Below are positions 23,521 through 35,882 of a stretch of 64,000 nt of DNA, piece after piece (position 1 is the stretch's first letter; each line of letters opens with the position of its first letter). The notes under the pieces are model-generated. The model was not told the origin of the DNA and searched no databases. It saw only the letters and a list, made by a program, of their open reading frames with translations. Made by a program: the position numbers and the translations under genes. This DNA comes from Acanthochromis polyacanthus (Eukaryota; Chordata; Actinopteri; Pomacentridae), in the NCBI RefSeq assembly GCF_021347895.1, contig NC_067113.1:46415474-46479473 (forward strand). The letters are read 5' to 3'.

Positions 23521-24020
23521 TCAATTCAGTTCAGTTTTATTCATACAGAGCCAAATCATAAGTCATCTTAGGGCACTTGACAATATTCCATTACAGTATT
23601 ATAGAGAGAAAAACCCAATGGTTCCCTCATGAGGAAGCACTTGGCAGCAGTGAGGAGGAAAAACTCCCTTTTAACTGGATCCTGGAACTGACCTCCAACA
23701 GAACCAGACTCAGGGTGGGCGACCATCTGCCGCGACCGGATGGGGTGAGGGGAGTCCGAAAAAGATGAGCAGGGAGAAACAACAAACATTAATCACTGGG
23801 GAGGTTTGGTGAGGCAGATCAGAAACATGCAACTCCACAGCCAGAGATACCTGCACAAAGGTACAAAGGAAGGACACAGCACAGAGACGGCACATTGTTA
23901 ATGGCATGCGATACTGGCAGATTAATATTTGGAGAGTTTGGAGAGAAGTGGAAGTTGCTCAGTGCATCATGCGGGGTGTTCTCGCAGTCTCGGGCCCATA
24001 GCAGCATAACAAAGAAATGG
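23521..24020 (-). mobile_element. Dispersed teleost retroposon tail
   Basis: The block matches, with substitutions, a very common fish repeat. It starts TCAATTCAGTTCAGTTTTAT, the reverse complement of a TAAAATTGAATTGA-type 3' tail. Next come GAGGAAAAACTCCC, GAACCAGACTCAGG and CCATCTGCCGCGACCGG, with GGAGAGAAGTGGAAG and ATAGCAGCATAAC further on. Tail orientation implies a minus-strand element. There is no protein coding. The exact family name is not certain. Confidence 0.75.
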
Positions 24021-27000
24021 GTCATCTTAAAATCATGTTCTGAAACAATATTGGGTTTGAATACATTGACAGCACTTCAAACCCTAGAAGTCACAAGTTT
24101 ACCATGTGTCGTTTGAGTCCCTATAATGTGATTAATTGCAGATTTACTAGTAGAACATGACCTAAGACAAGTCCTCCATTCTACATCTTGTCTTATATAG
24201 TGGCAAAATCCGGTTTTAAGAGCTTATGTGGTGCTCAGTTGTTGTAAAATTGTGCTCTATCAAGTTGGGGTTGCATGATGTTGGGAAAAACTGACACTTG
24301 CAATATTTTTCCTTGTTTTTTGACCAACTGCAGCCTGGTCCACTTGTTCATGTCCTTCCCAGTGTTGTGCAATAGACAGTGACATCTACATCATCATTAT
24401 ACAGCTGGAACGCCGCTAATCGAGGCCCCAACATCCAACGTTTCTCTCATCCCCATTGTGATTGTCCCACTTGTACAATTATCAGGGATAAATGTCGCTT
24501 GCAAACAGCGATGTTTCAGTTGAAAATCCTCATTAATAAAGTGGACGGCTTTGCTGTCCGGCTGGACCACAAGTCTGTTGTGGCTCCATAATGTTCAACT
24601 TGCCCACTTGTCAAGGCTGTGTTTCATGCTGTGCACAGCTCTAGAATGGTCACTTGTGACAAAACGACACTCATTCGTGTCTTTCACATCATCAGTGATT
24701 TCTCTCTGTTGTTTGGAACTTTTCTCATATGGTGTAACAGTGGCAAAACCATCTGAAGATAATTTGACTTGCATCACCTCACACATTGTGATGTTAATGC
24801 TAATACTGTGATGCTAATATTGTAATATTGTGCAGTCCGATATCCAGTTAATTCTATTTGTTTGTCCTGCTGTTAACAAATTGAAAACCTGATGAATCAA
24901 TATATGACTCCATCACTATGTCTGACAACTTCTTCTATTAATCAGTTGATTGTTCAGTTTGCAAAAGGTTCATTGTTATACAGTGAAATCCAAACATATT
25001 CATTTTTTTTATTTGTTCAACAGTCAAAATCCCAATGATATTAAGTTTCCAATCATTAAAAAGTAAGAAAACAAGTAAATATTCATGTATGAGAGGCTGG
25101 TAGAAGTGTTGACATGTTTGGCTTTAAAAATAACCCACATAATGGACCCATCATTGATATTGTTGTCAATTAATTTCTGTTTAAGAATCAAGCTGATTAT
25201 TTAGGCTCTAGAGTGCTGGTTAGTTTCTAGTTGCCTGAGGAAATAATGAAACATAAATGTATCGTTGGGGTCAGCAGGAGCCCAACAACAATTTTTGTGC
25301 CCCAGGGCCCGTTAGGAGGTCAGTCCAGTCCTGACTACACTATAAAGCTGCGGCGTTGAACCTTTAATTAAAATGCTGTGTAAGATCCGATAGCCTCAAG
25401 AGAGATGAAAACACACCTGAGCCCCTGCACACAGCTGTTGCAGAAAGGGAAAACATTCTTGATAAAAATGCTCACATCTTTCCTGTGCATAGAATTAGCT
25501 CTTTTATAGTATTTCCTTGCTAGTATTGTTCGTTTCTCGAATTTGATTTCCTCCAAGTAAGAAAGAAGTATTTTGTCATCTGAATGCTGCAAAACATCTG
25601 CTATAATCTCCCAAGACCAGGCATTAGGGTCAAAATCTCATTGTGTCTGTGGTAACATAATATCTGTCAACACTGGAATTTAAAAATAAGGGAAATTTTC
25701 CAGCCCTGCACCAGTCCAACACAAGTACGCACAGAGGGAATCCTAAAATCACTAGCAAATACGTGCTCTAAAACACAATGATTGGGTTAGCTAGTTCTAG
25801 TTCTGGTCCCAAATACAATCCTTCTTCCTTTGAAACCATTTGTTCCATCTGTTGGCCTCAAAACGAGCAGATCAATAATGTCAGTCCATTGTTTTCCATC
25901 TTAGTCGAGAGTTGTACCTTGACTGAGAGACTAGATAGCCATAGTCTTGGTTTAAAACTGTGCACATACTTAAGGAGTGCCGTCACAGCCATATATAGTC
26001 TGGATAGGTTCACACAGAGGTTGCTGCTGCTGCTGGAGTTTCATTTTGTGCATATGATCGCATTTCCACAGGCGACATATCAAACGTAACAAAGCGCCGC
26101 ATTTCACTTTCACTTTTGTCAAGCACAAAGTCACAGAATGAAGGCCTGGAAGTAGTTGGCAAGCAAGCAAGAAGCAGACAGACCGAGAGACGGACTGCTC
26201 GGCTGGGTTACCGAGACGGACAGACTTGAGAGAGCTGCACCGCAAGCTAGCACATCGAATTAGCGTTACCGTTGTTTGCTGACATCAAACTTGGGGAAGA
26301 GGGAACACAAGTTTACCTGATGGCTGCAGTACACTCTCAAGGTGTTTGTTTGTCTTTTCGTTACCAGGAAGATAGCAACACTTCAGCCTGTCATTAACGT
26401 TGGAGATGTTGACAACCTTTTTGACATGAGGGGGAGGTAGGACCCTTGCGTCACTTGTGTAATGAGCAAATAGAGCCAGGAATGGACCAAGCACATCAAA
26501 CAGGCTGTTGCTTTGCCGACTGTCAAGAGGATATACAGCCAGAAAGTGTAAAAAAAAAACAACAAAAAAACAGGACATCCACGAGGAAATATTAAAACGG
26601 AAGGACAGCGGGAGAGAACAGTAAAATATGTGAGAACCCCGGGAAGGATGGTAGTGTGGACAGGTATGGGTGAGATGTGTGTGTGCAAGTCTCATTTTAT
26701 GCAGATGCTATGCTAATCCACATTGTACAGTAAAATAAAGTTTACCTGACATCTGCTGTTTTGCACAAGCCTTCATGCTGTAGCATGTAGAACCAAGTGT
26801 GGAGAAATAACTGTGGATTTAAAGGCAGGTTTAGCTGACAGCTCCTGCTGCGTCTACCTACTGTGATTGTTGCAGCAGCAAGTTTGTTAAGGAAAAAGTG
26901 GATTTTTTTTGTTTCCCACTTCGCGCTTCACCCGGCACAAGCTCTTCACAAATATAGCATCTCAGCAAACCTCAGTGCACTGAGTTATAAAACATGAATA

Positions 27001-27199
27001 CTTGGGGACACGTTGGCCAAAGCATCTTTGTGATTCCCTTTTCCTTAAACAGATGATCACTACATCTCTCTCTTCCTGTTTTGTGGCACTCTGTGTGCGA
27101 AATCAAGCGACAATGACTGCTCTCTCAGTGCGAGTCTTCAATGGCTCCCTGAAATGCTTCTTGTTTCTCTGTTGCCTCATTATAATCCTTTGTGTGTCC

Positions 27200-27440
27200 T
27201 CTGTGAATGGCTGATGATGATTATGCAAATGTGCCATCCGAGAGCAGCATGGGTAATTATCACAGCAGAGAATGAGGCTTTTTGAAATTCTCTAACTGCC
27301 GAAGAGAAAACCATGGGTCTTCGGTGTGTGTGAGAGTGTATATTTATCAGTTCGGACAAGCTGGGGGCTTTGTGAATGTGGACATGGAGATGCTTTGCAA
27401 ACCCGTAGAGGGTTTTTGGAGCTTTATGCATTGTGAGTTC
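27200..27440. promoter_or_regulatory. Candidate conserved noncoding element
   Basis: High-complexity sequence with an octamer-type ATGCAAAT word (about 27223-27230), TAATTATC, and few repeats. It looks like the texture of vertebrate regulatory DNA. This is an impression from base content and motif density only; cross-species alignment would decide it. Confidence 0.2.
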
Positions 27441-29267
27441 TTTATCTTTCATAGAATTCCTCCTTTTGCACGGGTATTTGAAATGTGAATTTACTGATTT
27501 CTGAGGCTTGAGTGGTATATTTTCTCATGCATTTCCATCCATTTGTTCAGTTTTTTTTTAGATATCGTATTGCAAGGTCTGCCCATCACTTAGCTACTAA
27601 CAGGTTGAGTCAGGTTTTTAATACCTGTACGCAACCTTAATTGACACCTGGTGTGCTCTAGCTACGATCAACACGGAAACAGACTCATCCAGAGCATCAG
27701 TATTCACTCAGGCACTAATGAGGGCAGCTTGGAGGTGTAGGAGCCCCTGGTGAACAGGTGGAGTCCTGGCAGCAGACCTCTGCACGTCTCTCAGAGGTGT
27801 GAAATGTCTGATTATGCATTGAGAGGTATACACTGATAAACTGAAAGAAATACAAGGATGGGAGTACACTGAGGCAGACAACTGGAGGAGAAAAACTAGA
27901 AAAAGGAGAGACACGGTTAAAAGCCTCTAGTTCCAGAGGGAATGGGGAAGGAACACTCGCTCACCGAGAGGCCAGCTTTGTGAGCTTCAGCACCGAGACT
28001 GAGTGGCCCCATGACTTGGTTGAAGGAAGGTAGACTGCCTGGGGTCAATTAACCTCCAGAGCAGCCTGAGCTGGGCTCTAAGGAACACTGGCTTTTATAG
28101 ATACTGACGAGGCACAATTTGTCTCTTCAAACTGCAAGGGTGCCTGCATAAAATAGGTCATGGGGCAATGAGGCGTAGAAGGCATAGCAACTAAAACCGT
28201 GCCTTACTTTGGCCTGGCTTGTCGCTTCTCTCAGAAATATTTCCCTTTAGAGAGGTCAGGTGAGCTGTGAACTTCTGAGAAAAAAGAAAGTTGCTGCTTA
28301 GCACAGAAATTTCATTTTCAAATGATCTACTTTTTCTTTATTTTTGAGAACAAAGGCATGTCTTGGCAGAGGAATCCAAACAATGGGTTGAAACGAAAAT
28401 CCAAAGGACTCCGGTAGTGTAGCTCTCCACAGTCATTGAGGACAGAGAAACAACATAAATCATCACCCCAAAAAGTTTCATTCCCTCTTTGAGAAATAAA
28501 AGTCCATTTGTCAGTGAAGTCAGCAAACTTCCTACAGTTCTTGTAGGTGCCTGGAACGCCGCCAGATAAACCAACTGAGCAGAAAGGCAGAGGTTATGAT
28601 GTGTGTATCTGCAAGGATATGACATACTCCATTCTCTTGTCTCGCATTCCTAATGTGATTAAGTCAGACCAGTTAATGTAATAATCTTACAACAATGTAC
28701 AGTATAATGCTCCAATCAATGCCAATAACACCGCAACCCATCCTCCCATTGGCCACAGCAGAAACACACAAGTCATCAAGTCTGTGTTTGCTCCTCATCA
28801 CCTTCCTCCATTTCATTCCAGTGCAACAAATAAACTGCTGAGATACCAAAGGGGGAAAGGGATAGGAAAGTGGTGGCATGATTCGCATGAAAAATAAAAC
28901 AGGAGTATTTCCTGATTGTCTCTGCTGTTCGGTTCCTTTCATGTGAAGACAGGCAGAATCTCGTCTGTTCTGTCCACATCCGTCTTCTCTTCCTCTCCTC
29001 TCATTGCTCTGCGGGAAGCTGTCAGAAAGACAGCGAAAATGCATCAGAAAGAACTGGCAGCAGCTCATATAGAGGCCTGTGTGGATGGCAGCAGGTCCAA
29101 GGGCCATTAAAACGCATAATTATGGGGCTGTCTCAGCTGCACTTCTTATGGGAGAAAATAAGGAGGGAGGGAGAGGGAGGATGGGGAGTTGATAGGAAGG
29201 AGGTGAAGAGTCAGACCATTTGGTGTTCATCTAGCCCACCTTACCCAGCCTCAGTGTTGTATAGAGC

Positions 29268-29287
29268 TTTTTTTTTTTTTTTTTTTT
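29268..29287. repeat. Poly(T) run
   Basis: Twenty consecutive T. It could be the A-tail of a minus-strand retroposed sequence, but nothing recognisable lies to its right in that orientation. Confidence 0.8.
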
Positions 29288-30868
29288 ACACAATCAGAAG
29301 GAAATGAGAGATTGTCCTTCCTCTCCTTGGCTTGTTTTGTTCTTTCCTTGTCTCATTCTTCTTCTCTCCCTGCATCATATTCAAATCCTTCATTGATTTC
29401 CTGCAGGAATAAATCAACACCATTCCAATAACCTTTTGCTGCCGCAAGTTTTTCTTCTCAGCTCGCATGTCATTAACACGAAACATAAAAGCAGCACGTT
29501 ACATCTTACTCATTTTGCCTCCCTCATGAGCTCATCTGGGTTACTGTAAACATACTTGGAAATGTGTTTATTCTTAGGTATCATTTTGCTCTCATATTTC
29601 CAGTAGATTTGTCTGTTTCTACAAATATCTTTCATCCAGTCTTAACAACAAAAAAATTGTGTGTGCATTTGACTCAGTAATCGATTAATTGCCATTATTA
29701 ATTTAACCGATTAAAATATATTATCCGACATGGCAGAAGGATATGCATGCCAGAAAATATTTTGTACATTAGTTATAGTACCTGATTTCACTACCAGATA
29801 TACAGTTTGATTAGATGAAAAGCTGCAGTTTGTTGTGTTTAATCCTGTAGCAGCTCAAGGATGTGATCACCTGGGCTACAGGTAACCTTCTGTTGGCTAA
29901 CATTGTGTAGGTTTAGCTAGCAGTAGGCCACCATGACAGAGGCTTCTGTGCTAGTCAATGGTTTCCGGCCACTACTCTTGTATTAAATACATGCCAGAGG
30001 ACACTAGGTTAGTGTTTTCATAGCCAAGTCCCTAAAGTAAAAAAAACTTCTTTTGCAACAAATGTCAAATATCCATGGTTAAAAATGCCATTATTGCCTC
30101 ACGAAATAGTCACAACGTATTTTTGTTTTAGCAATAACCGATTCTTGATTGATAGCACTGCCAACTACCAGTAAATAAATTTGTTTACAATTAACATTAC
30201 TAATAAAGATTATAAAGAATATGGCTGAGGGAACCTTCAAAAGTTCCAGATTTTTAGGTTGAAGATGTTCTGGTATCAGCCATAATAGCGGCATCGCTGT
30301 AGGGATGTCAGTCTGTCAGTTCATCCATACACTCCCTGGCATAACCCTCATGGTCTGACATCTGTGTTTTAATGTGAAACGTCTCGACAGATATTGATTA
30401 ATTGTTAAAACTTCGGTAACTGTCTGACCTTTCAATGCCCACCACCATTGGGTCCAATCAAATATGTGGATCCTTTGACAAATATGTATCAATGAAAGAC
30501 ATTTCTATCAACATCAGTTGTACATTATCAGCTATAAGTAAGATGGTGAACATTATGTTTGCTTAATGTCATTTGAACAGCATTGGCAACACCAGGGCAA
30601 ACTAATGAGAGCTCAAAGTCCTTATGTCTTCAGGAAGCCCAAAATCTTTCACTGCATTTATACTAAACTCTGGAGTAAACTGCTGGAACATAGCATTCAC
30701 AGAGCCAAAAATGAAGCCCTGTCTAATTTTTTGAAAACTAGATTTTGGTCTATTTGCTATAAAATTAAACAGATACTAAATTTGCTTTTGCCTTTGTGCA
30801 CTTTGGTGGCTCTCGCTGCCTCTTACAGGCCTGTTTCATGATTGTAGACTCTTATTTGTAAGTTGTAT

Positions 30869-31588
30869 CCTAGGCCAGGCTCACACTACAGGAATTTTGG
30901 TCTGATTTACCAAAATCTCACCCCTTCCAATAATTGGAGAAGAAACCTGCCGTGGGATCTTGTTCTGAACCAATGTTGGACCCAGATTATTTGGTAATAT
31001 GAGGGATTTACAGATCAGTTCTTAAACATTTTGCACTACTCACAGACTCATCTGGACCTCCGTGCTAATATCAAGTACATTTGACTATTACAAGCTAAAA
31101 TCAGGATGGGTACAATAAGGACAGAAACAGTGGACTCTGTTGCCAAGCAGCACTAAATATTCTAGCCCTACAGGCTAGCATTAGTTGCGGATGTTAAAAC
31201 TGATAATTAAAATCTCTTGCTGAAGAACAGACACCCATACTGATGGCATCCTCCCAATCATTTCCTCTTCCAGGATTGCTTAGGTTTTGTTTTTTCTCAT
31301 TGCGAAATGGTATTACCATTACAGTAAATTGTTCCCCCACGGTCTCCATTTTGTTTTCATTTGTTTTCCCATGAGAGATCACATGAGGTGACGCACTGCT
31401 CCCTCCTCCATGGTAGTCCTAATTATGTCCTGTAGTGTGATACACCTATATTTTTAAGCTTTGCAGTGTGTACTTGTCTGAGATTAGAGAGAGGAATATC
31501 TATGAAGTTTTTCTATTGTGCATTTTGCAACTTGATTTAAAAATCTGCTAGAATTGTAAAACTCCTAGAGTGTGAGTCTGGCCTTAGG
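30869..31588. mobile_element. Nonautonomous DNA transposon (MITE) with about 32-bp inverted ends
   Basis: The left end CCTAGGCCAGGCTCACACTA and the reverse complement of the right end (CCTAAGGCCAGACTCACACT) match with a few substitutions and one gap. The similarity extends inward through AGGAATTTT/AGGAGTTTT. The 720-bp interior has no transposase frame; GTAGTGTGA near 31433 echoes the end motif. I could not find a convincing target duplication, so the ends may be off by a few bases and the superfamily is open (hAT-like ends are one possibility). Confidence 0.65.
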
Positions 31589-32739
31589 CAAAGCTTTATA
31601 TTAGTCTGAGTTTATATCTGTGTATCTGGGAGCAAGAAAGGGTCAAACAAAGTCACAGACATGCAGACTCAGTTAACTCCAGGTAGCATTAGTGTTTAGC
31701 ATCTATCCAGGACTCCATGGTGAGCTTCCTATAAGGGGTACAGCAGCTGGATGCTGACAGTCTGCAGTCACGATCCCCCATGAGGTCCAAATACAGCCAA
31801 ATGGCAGCTCGGTAGAAGCATGTAATGGCCCCCAAGTTCATGTCTGTGCTCCTCAGGACTGGAGAGCAGTGATGGTAGATCTGCCACTAGCTGCCCTTGT
31901 GGCAGCCAAACCTTTGGAAGAGCTTGTTCATCTGATGCCCAATACCACTTGCCGTCTAGAGGAACACTCTGCCACACTGTATCACACTGGACTCACACAA
32001 GAGGGAGGCAGGAGAACAAGTACAACAGGTTTTTGTTGTAAGGAAAAGTGGAGTGAGAAATGGGGTACTAACTGTACTCTCTGGGGCTCACAAGAGATGT
32101 GGATGGCACTTCTCAGTCAAAGGGACTGTTTGCAGGCAGATCATTCACTGAGCTCTGTTCCATTTACCGCACCACTGGAGGAATCAATGGGACATGGTTG
32201 TCTGCTTCAGTGAGCACACATGGCCCGATGCCTGAGTGTAACATCCCATTTACGCTTATTATCTTGCATTAAGCTGATTGTGTTATCAATTAGCAGCATT
32301 GTACTTTTATTGTATTTACAGTATCTTGCAGGATTCAGCAACATTGACTTTTAGAGACAGGACCTCTGTATAAAGTCTAAGTTTGAGATGCTTTGTTTAA
32401 TATTATATCTTGGCTGAAATTTTTGCTCCTTCCAAAGTGTTATATAAATAAACAGTTTTGATTGACACGAACACAGAAAAAATATTCCAGCGGTATTAAT
32501 TTTTTTAAAATAATGCATCGTTTCTCATTAGTGTTTTAGCAATTTATGGTCCATTCAGCAGATGCATTAAACCTCATATAAACAGTAGTCCTGATTTTAC
32601 CCACATAATGATATATAATTAGCTCTTTGTCATTTTCTGTCAGTGCATTATGGAGAAAAGCACAAACTACATTTCAATCATCCATAGAATAAAATGCGCA
32701 AATGTGTGAAAATAGAAACAAAGCGAGTAAAACATCAGC

Positions 32740-33640
32740 AGTCCAGCTGGCTTGTGCGCTAATTAATGGGGCCAAAACACTTTTTCACAACTTTTCTTTC
32801 TGTTAAGCAAGCTTTTATTTAGCCTCGAGCCGACAATGGGAAACAGGGAGATGGTGGCTGAAACAGTGACTGGCTAAATATGGGCCTTTCATCTGGCTTA
32901 ACTCTACAAATGGACCTCATTGTCTTGAGGAATTCGATTTTCTGCCATTCTGTGGGCACACTGTGTCCCTCTCTGGGGCCTGACTGCAGCGAACGGGGCC
33001 CTTATCAACAGCGCTCAGGGTGTGGAATTGAAGAATTGAGTTCTGCTTCAAATCAAACGATGAGAAAGAACGACAGAAACAGGAATGAAGAGGAGAAGAA
33101 GAAGAAGGAGGGGGGCATCTGAATAATTCTCCAGATGCTTCCACTCTCCCACTTAGATGCCACACACACACACACTAATATGCATCTGTGTGCACCTGTT
33201 CATGCACACACACACTGTATGCACAACACATGCAGTATAACCACACATGAACACACACAGCTCAACACAAACTGTGTAAAATTTGCCAGCAAACCAACCG
33301 CTGGTGTTCCCGGTGGGGGAGCTTTTATACGCTCTAATTTCCAGCGTTATCTTCCGGTGCTGGGAGCCAAAGCCCAAATAGACCTGTTTCTATCGCCCAG
33401 ATAATGCTTGTGTTCCTTTGTTTGTGTGTATGAGTCCGTCCCTTGTGTGTACATGTATATCTAAGATTGTGTGTGTGCGATGATGTCTAACGCATGCCGG
33501 CATTTATAATACCTACATTTGCAAGGCCCACAGTTATTTACCACTTAGTGTCCTTCCAAGTGAAATCCTTTTGTCAATCCTAATTAAAAGCTGATTACAG
33601 TTAATGGTAAAATTGGGCCTTTATAGGTGTCTTACTTCAA
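32740..33640. promoter_or_regulatory. Candidate conserved noncoding block
   Basis: On both sides of the CA-rich patch the sequence is complex and contains homeodomain-type words (CTAATTAATG, CCTAATTAAAAG, TTTATAATACC) and CpG-containing runs not linked to any transposon. This fits regulatory DNA in a gene-poor interval, but the call rests on texture alone. Confidence 0.2.
33161..33260. repeat. CA-rich simple sequence
   Basis: Short (CA)n runs at 33161-33175, about 33207-33216 and 33241-33260, interrupted by TGCA-type words. Confidence 0.8.
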
Positions 33641-34117
33641 AAAAGAAGCCACTAAAGCAGAGGAGGTAAAAAGGCACAACAGATAATTGAATCAAAAGAT
33701 AAAATTGGATAATTCTGAAACCCATTGGTGTTCATTAAAACAAGAAAAAAAATGGGTTATTGGTGGTTTTAAAGGATGCGCTGTTATGTTTTTCTGACTT
33801 AAGCAAAGGAAAACTCTGCTTTTGAGGGCATTAAGAGGTGTCAGCCTTCAGATACAGAATTTAATAATGTATTTATTTATTTTCATTACCTTCAGAATAC
33901 AAGGTGCTGTACAAGCAAAGTGAAATCATATTTGTTCTGCAAGTCAGTAGTGTGCATTTTTAGTCAGACAGCAACAAAAAACAAACTAATTTTTGCAATG
34001 ACAGATAATAGTTTGCCATCAAAATATATCTAATATGTATTTATCCCAATCATATACCAAGGTAAGTAAAAGCAAATAAATTTTTCAGAGTATCAGCAGT
34101 TGAATTGTAAATGAACA

Positions 34118-35517
34118 TGGATCAGGCACAACATTAAAAGTACTGACAGCTGAAGTGAATAACACTGATTACCTCGCTACAGTGGCACCTGTCAGAGGGT
34201 TGGGATATATTAGGCAGCCAGTGAACAGTCAGTTCTTGAAGTTGATATTTTGAATGCAGGAAAAGTGGACAGTGTAAGAGTCTGAGTGAGTTTTACAAGG
34301 ACCAAACTGTGATGGCTAGACCACTGGATCAGAACATCTCTAAAACAGCAGTACTTGCAGTTTGTTGCTGTTGTACAATGGTTTCTATCAACCGATCCAA
34401 GAAACCAGTGAACAAGCGACAGGGTCAAGTTTTAGGGATGTGTTTGGGTATTGACAACACGGTCTCACGGGGATTCGTGAAACTGTCACGTCAGTTTTTG
34501 TTTCGGTTTGGTGCGCACCAACACGATGTCGTCATGTTTTTCGTGCGGCTCACCACGAGCGAAACCCGCTGTGGTAATCACATCTGAAAGTGGTTTATAC
34601 CGGCGGATTCATGACGATTTAAGCTGTCCATTGGTGTTTGCGGCCGCCGCTGCGGCCGCCGCTGCAGCCAGATGTCTGGCAGCCGCAATGGCGGCCGCGG
34701 CAGCGGCCGCAAACGCCGATGCACAGCTTAGATCATCATGAATCCGGCGGTATAAACCACTTTCAGATGTGATTACCACAGCGGGTTTCGCTCGTGGTGA
34801 GCCGCACGAAAAACATGACGACATCGTGTTGGTGCGCACCAAACCGAAACAAAAACTGACGTGACAGTTTCACGAATCCCCGTGAGACCGGGCTGGTATT
34901 GAACACTGGTTCATGTCATACAGAAGAGCCACTACATCATCTGGATACCACTCAGAGCGCCTGCAGTGAGCGTATGAGGATCCAAAGTGGACCAACGATC
35001 AATGGAAGACTTTCTTTTACGTCATGAAGACATTTGGGTACGTTTGTGTCATTTATCTGGAGAGAAGAAGGATGCACTGTAGGAAGAATGCAAGCCAGAA
35101 GAGGCAGTGGGATGCTTTGATCAATGTTCTTCTGGGAAACCTTGGGTCTTGGCATTCAGGTGGATGTTAAACGGTCATGTACCACTTACCTAAGCACGTT
35201 ATAGACCATATACACCCCTTCAGGGCACCAGTATTTATTCACCAGTGGCAGGATAATGCTCTTTGCAACACTAAAAAGTGCTCAGGTATGATTTGAGGAA
35301 CAAGACAAAGAGTCCAAGATGCTGAAGGGACTCCAAATCCTCCAGACCTTCTATGCTGGAAGAACCAGTCAGATCCATCCATACATCGCAACTTCCAGGA
35401 CTTGTCTTGGTGTACAATACCACAGGACACCTACTGAAGTCTACACTTTGATGGGTCAGCGCTGTCTTGAGAACCAACGCTGTATTAGTCAGGTGGTTTT
35501 AATTTTGGGGCTTATCA
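34118..35517 (+). mobile_element. Degenerate Tc1-like transposon interrupted by a fold-back element
   Basis: The left end TGGATCAGGCACAACATTAA and the reverse complement of the right end (TTGATAAGCCCCAAAATTAA) are decayed terminal inverted repeats. Near the left end GAAGTGAATAACACTGATTA and TATATTAGGCAGCCAGTGAA match a Tc1-like family common in fish. The broken transposase follows: [14 protein letters not shown] at about 34309-34350 as the N-terminal helix-turn-helix, and GCACTGTAGGAAGAATGCAA with TTCTGGGAAACCTTGG from the catalytic region at about 35072-35150. Part of the middle is deleted and a 440-bp fold-back element splits it at 34455. No enzyme can be made. Confidence 0.85.
34455..34894. 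mobile_element. Fold-back MITE, near-perfect 440-bp inverted repeat
   Basis: Almost the whole element is one inverted repeat. About 190 bp on each side are complementary with only a handful of differences (GGTCTCACGGGGATTCGTGA at 34461-34480 against its complement at the right end). The fold point is CCAGA-TG-TCTGG at 34668-34679. GGTATTGA lies directly outside both ends (34447-34454 and 34895-34902), an 8-bp target duplication. The centre has four GCGGCCGC sites (34640, 34652, 34691, 34703). Each arm gives the same short open frame starting [10 protein letters not shown] and running into polyalanine, a by-product of symmetry and GCN triplets. The element lies inside the Tc1-like relic, so it is younger. 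An 8-bp duplication would fit hAT. Confidence 0.92.
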
Positions 35518-35882
35518 ATGCATTCAGATTTACAATATACATCACTTGAGTCTTTGCCAATAATGAGGCCCAGTTAATTAGATGGAATTATGAATAAAAA
35601 GCATGGATTTCTCTCTGTTGAAATGTCTCATCAACAGTATTTATCTCTACATTAAGCACAAATTTTGGTTTTTCTTCACGTAATTTTGAGTGATACACTA
35701 CAAAAAAAGACACAGTAGTGGAAAAAAATGCATGTAGTCATGACTTTTCACTGTAGTATTCGCTATAAGAGTTATAATATTTGCTATTTCACTGGGCAGG
35801 AAAAGACTAATACAAACCTGCTGCCAAAAGGCTTGGTTGAATTTAATCATAATATCCACAAATTCTAATGCAAACCAAGAAC
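35518..35882. other. Unassigned spacer
   Basis: About 365 bp of AT-rich noncoding DNA between the Tc1-like relic and the next LINE tail; nothing recognisable. Confidence 0.6.

Larger units (their letters stand above)
24021..30868. other. Long unassigned noncoding stretch
   Basis: About 6.8 kb without a supportable gene. The overlapping frames at 25970-26695 and 28338-29107 show no domains. A T20 run sits at 29268-29287 and a GA-rich tract at 29159-29206. A possible conserved noncoding block at 27200-27440 is listed separately. GC-rich text at 26090-26280 could be an unrecognised repeat. Confidence 0.5.
31589..34117. other. Unassigned noncoding DNA with CA-rich patches
   Basis: A GC-moderate segment at 31690-32215 has overlapping open frames on both strands (114 and 69 codons) without a domain I can defend. 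CA-rich simple sequence lies at 33161-33260. The block at 32740-33640 is listed as a possible regulatory element. Confidence 0.5.

Noticed and set aside
31690..32215. Zona-pellucida-like pseudogene on the minus strand
   Set aside because: A vague resemblance around one WAS...LPQ stretch was not supported by cysteines or neighbouring ZP-domain motifs.
34508..34842. Two overlapping genes encoding polyalanine proteins
   Set aside because: They are mirror images produced by the inverted repeat of a transposon; the alanine runs come from GCGGCCGC-type sequence.
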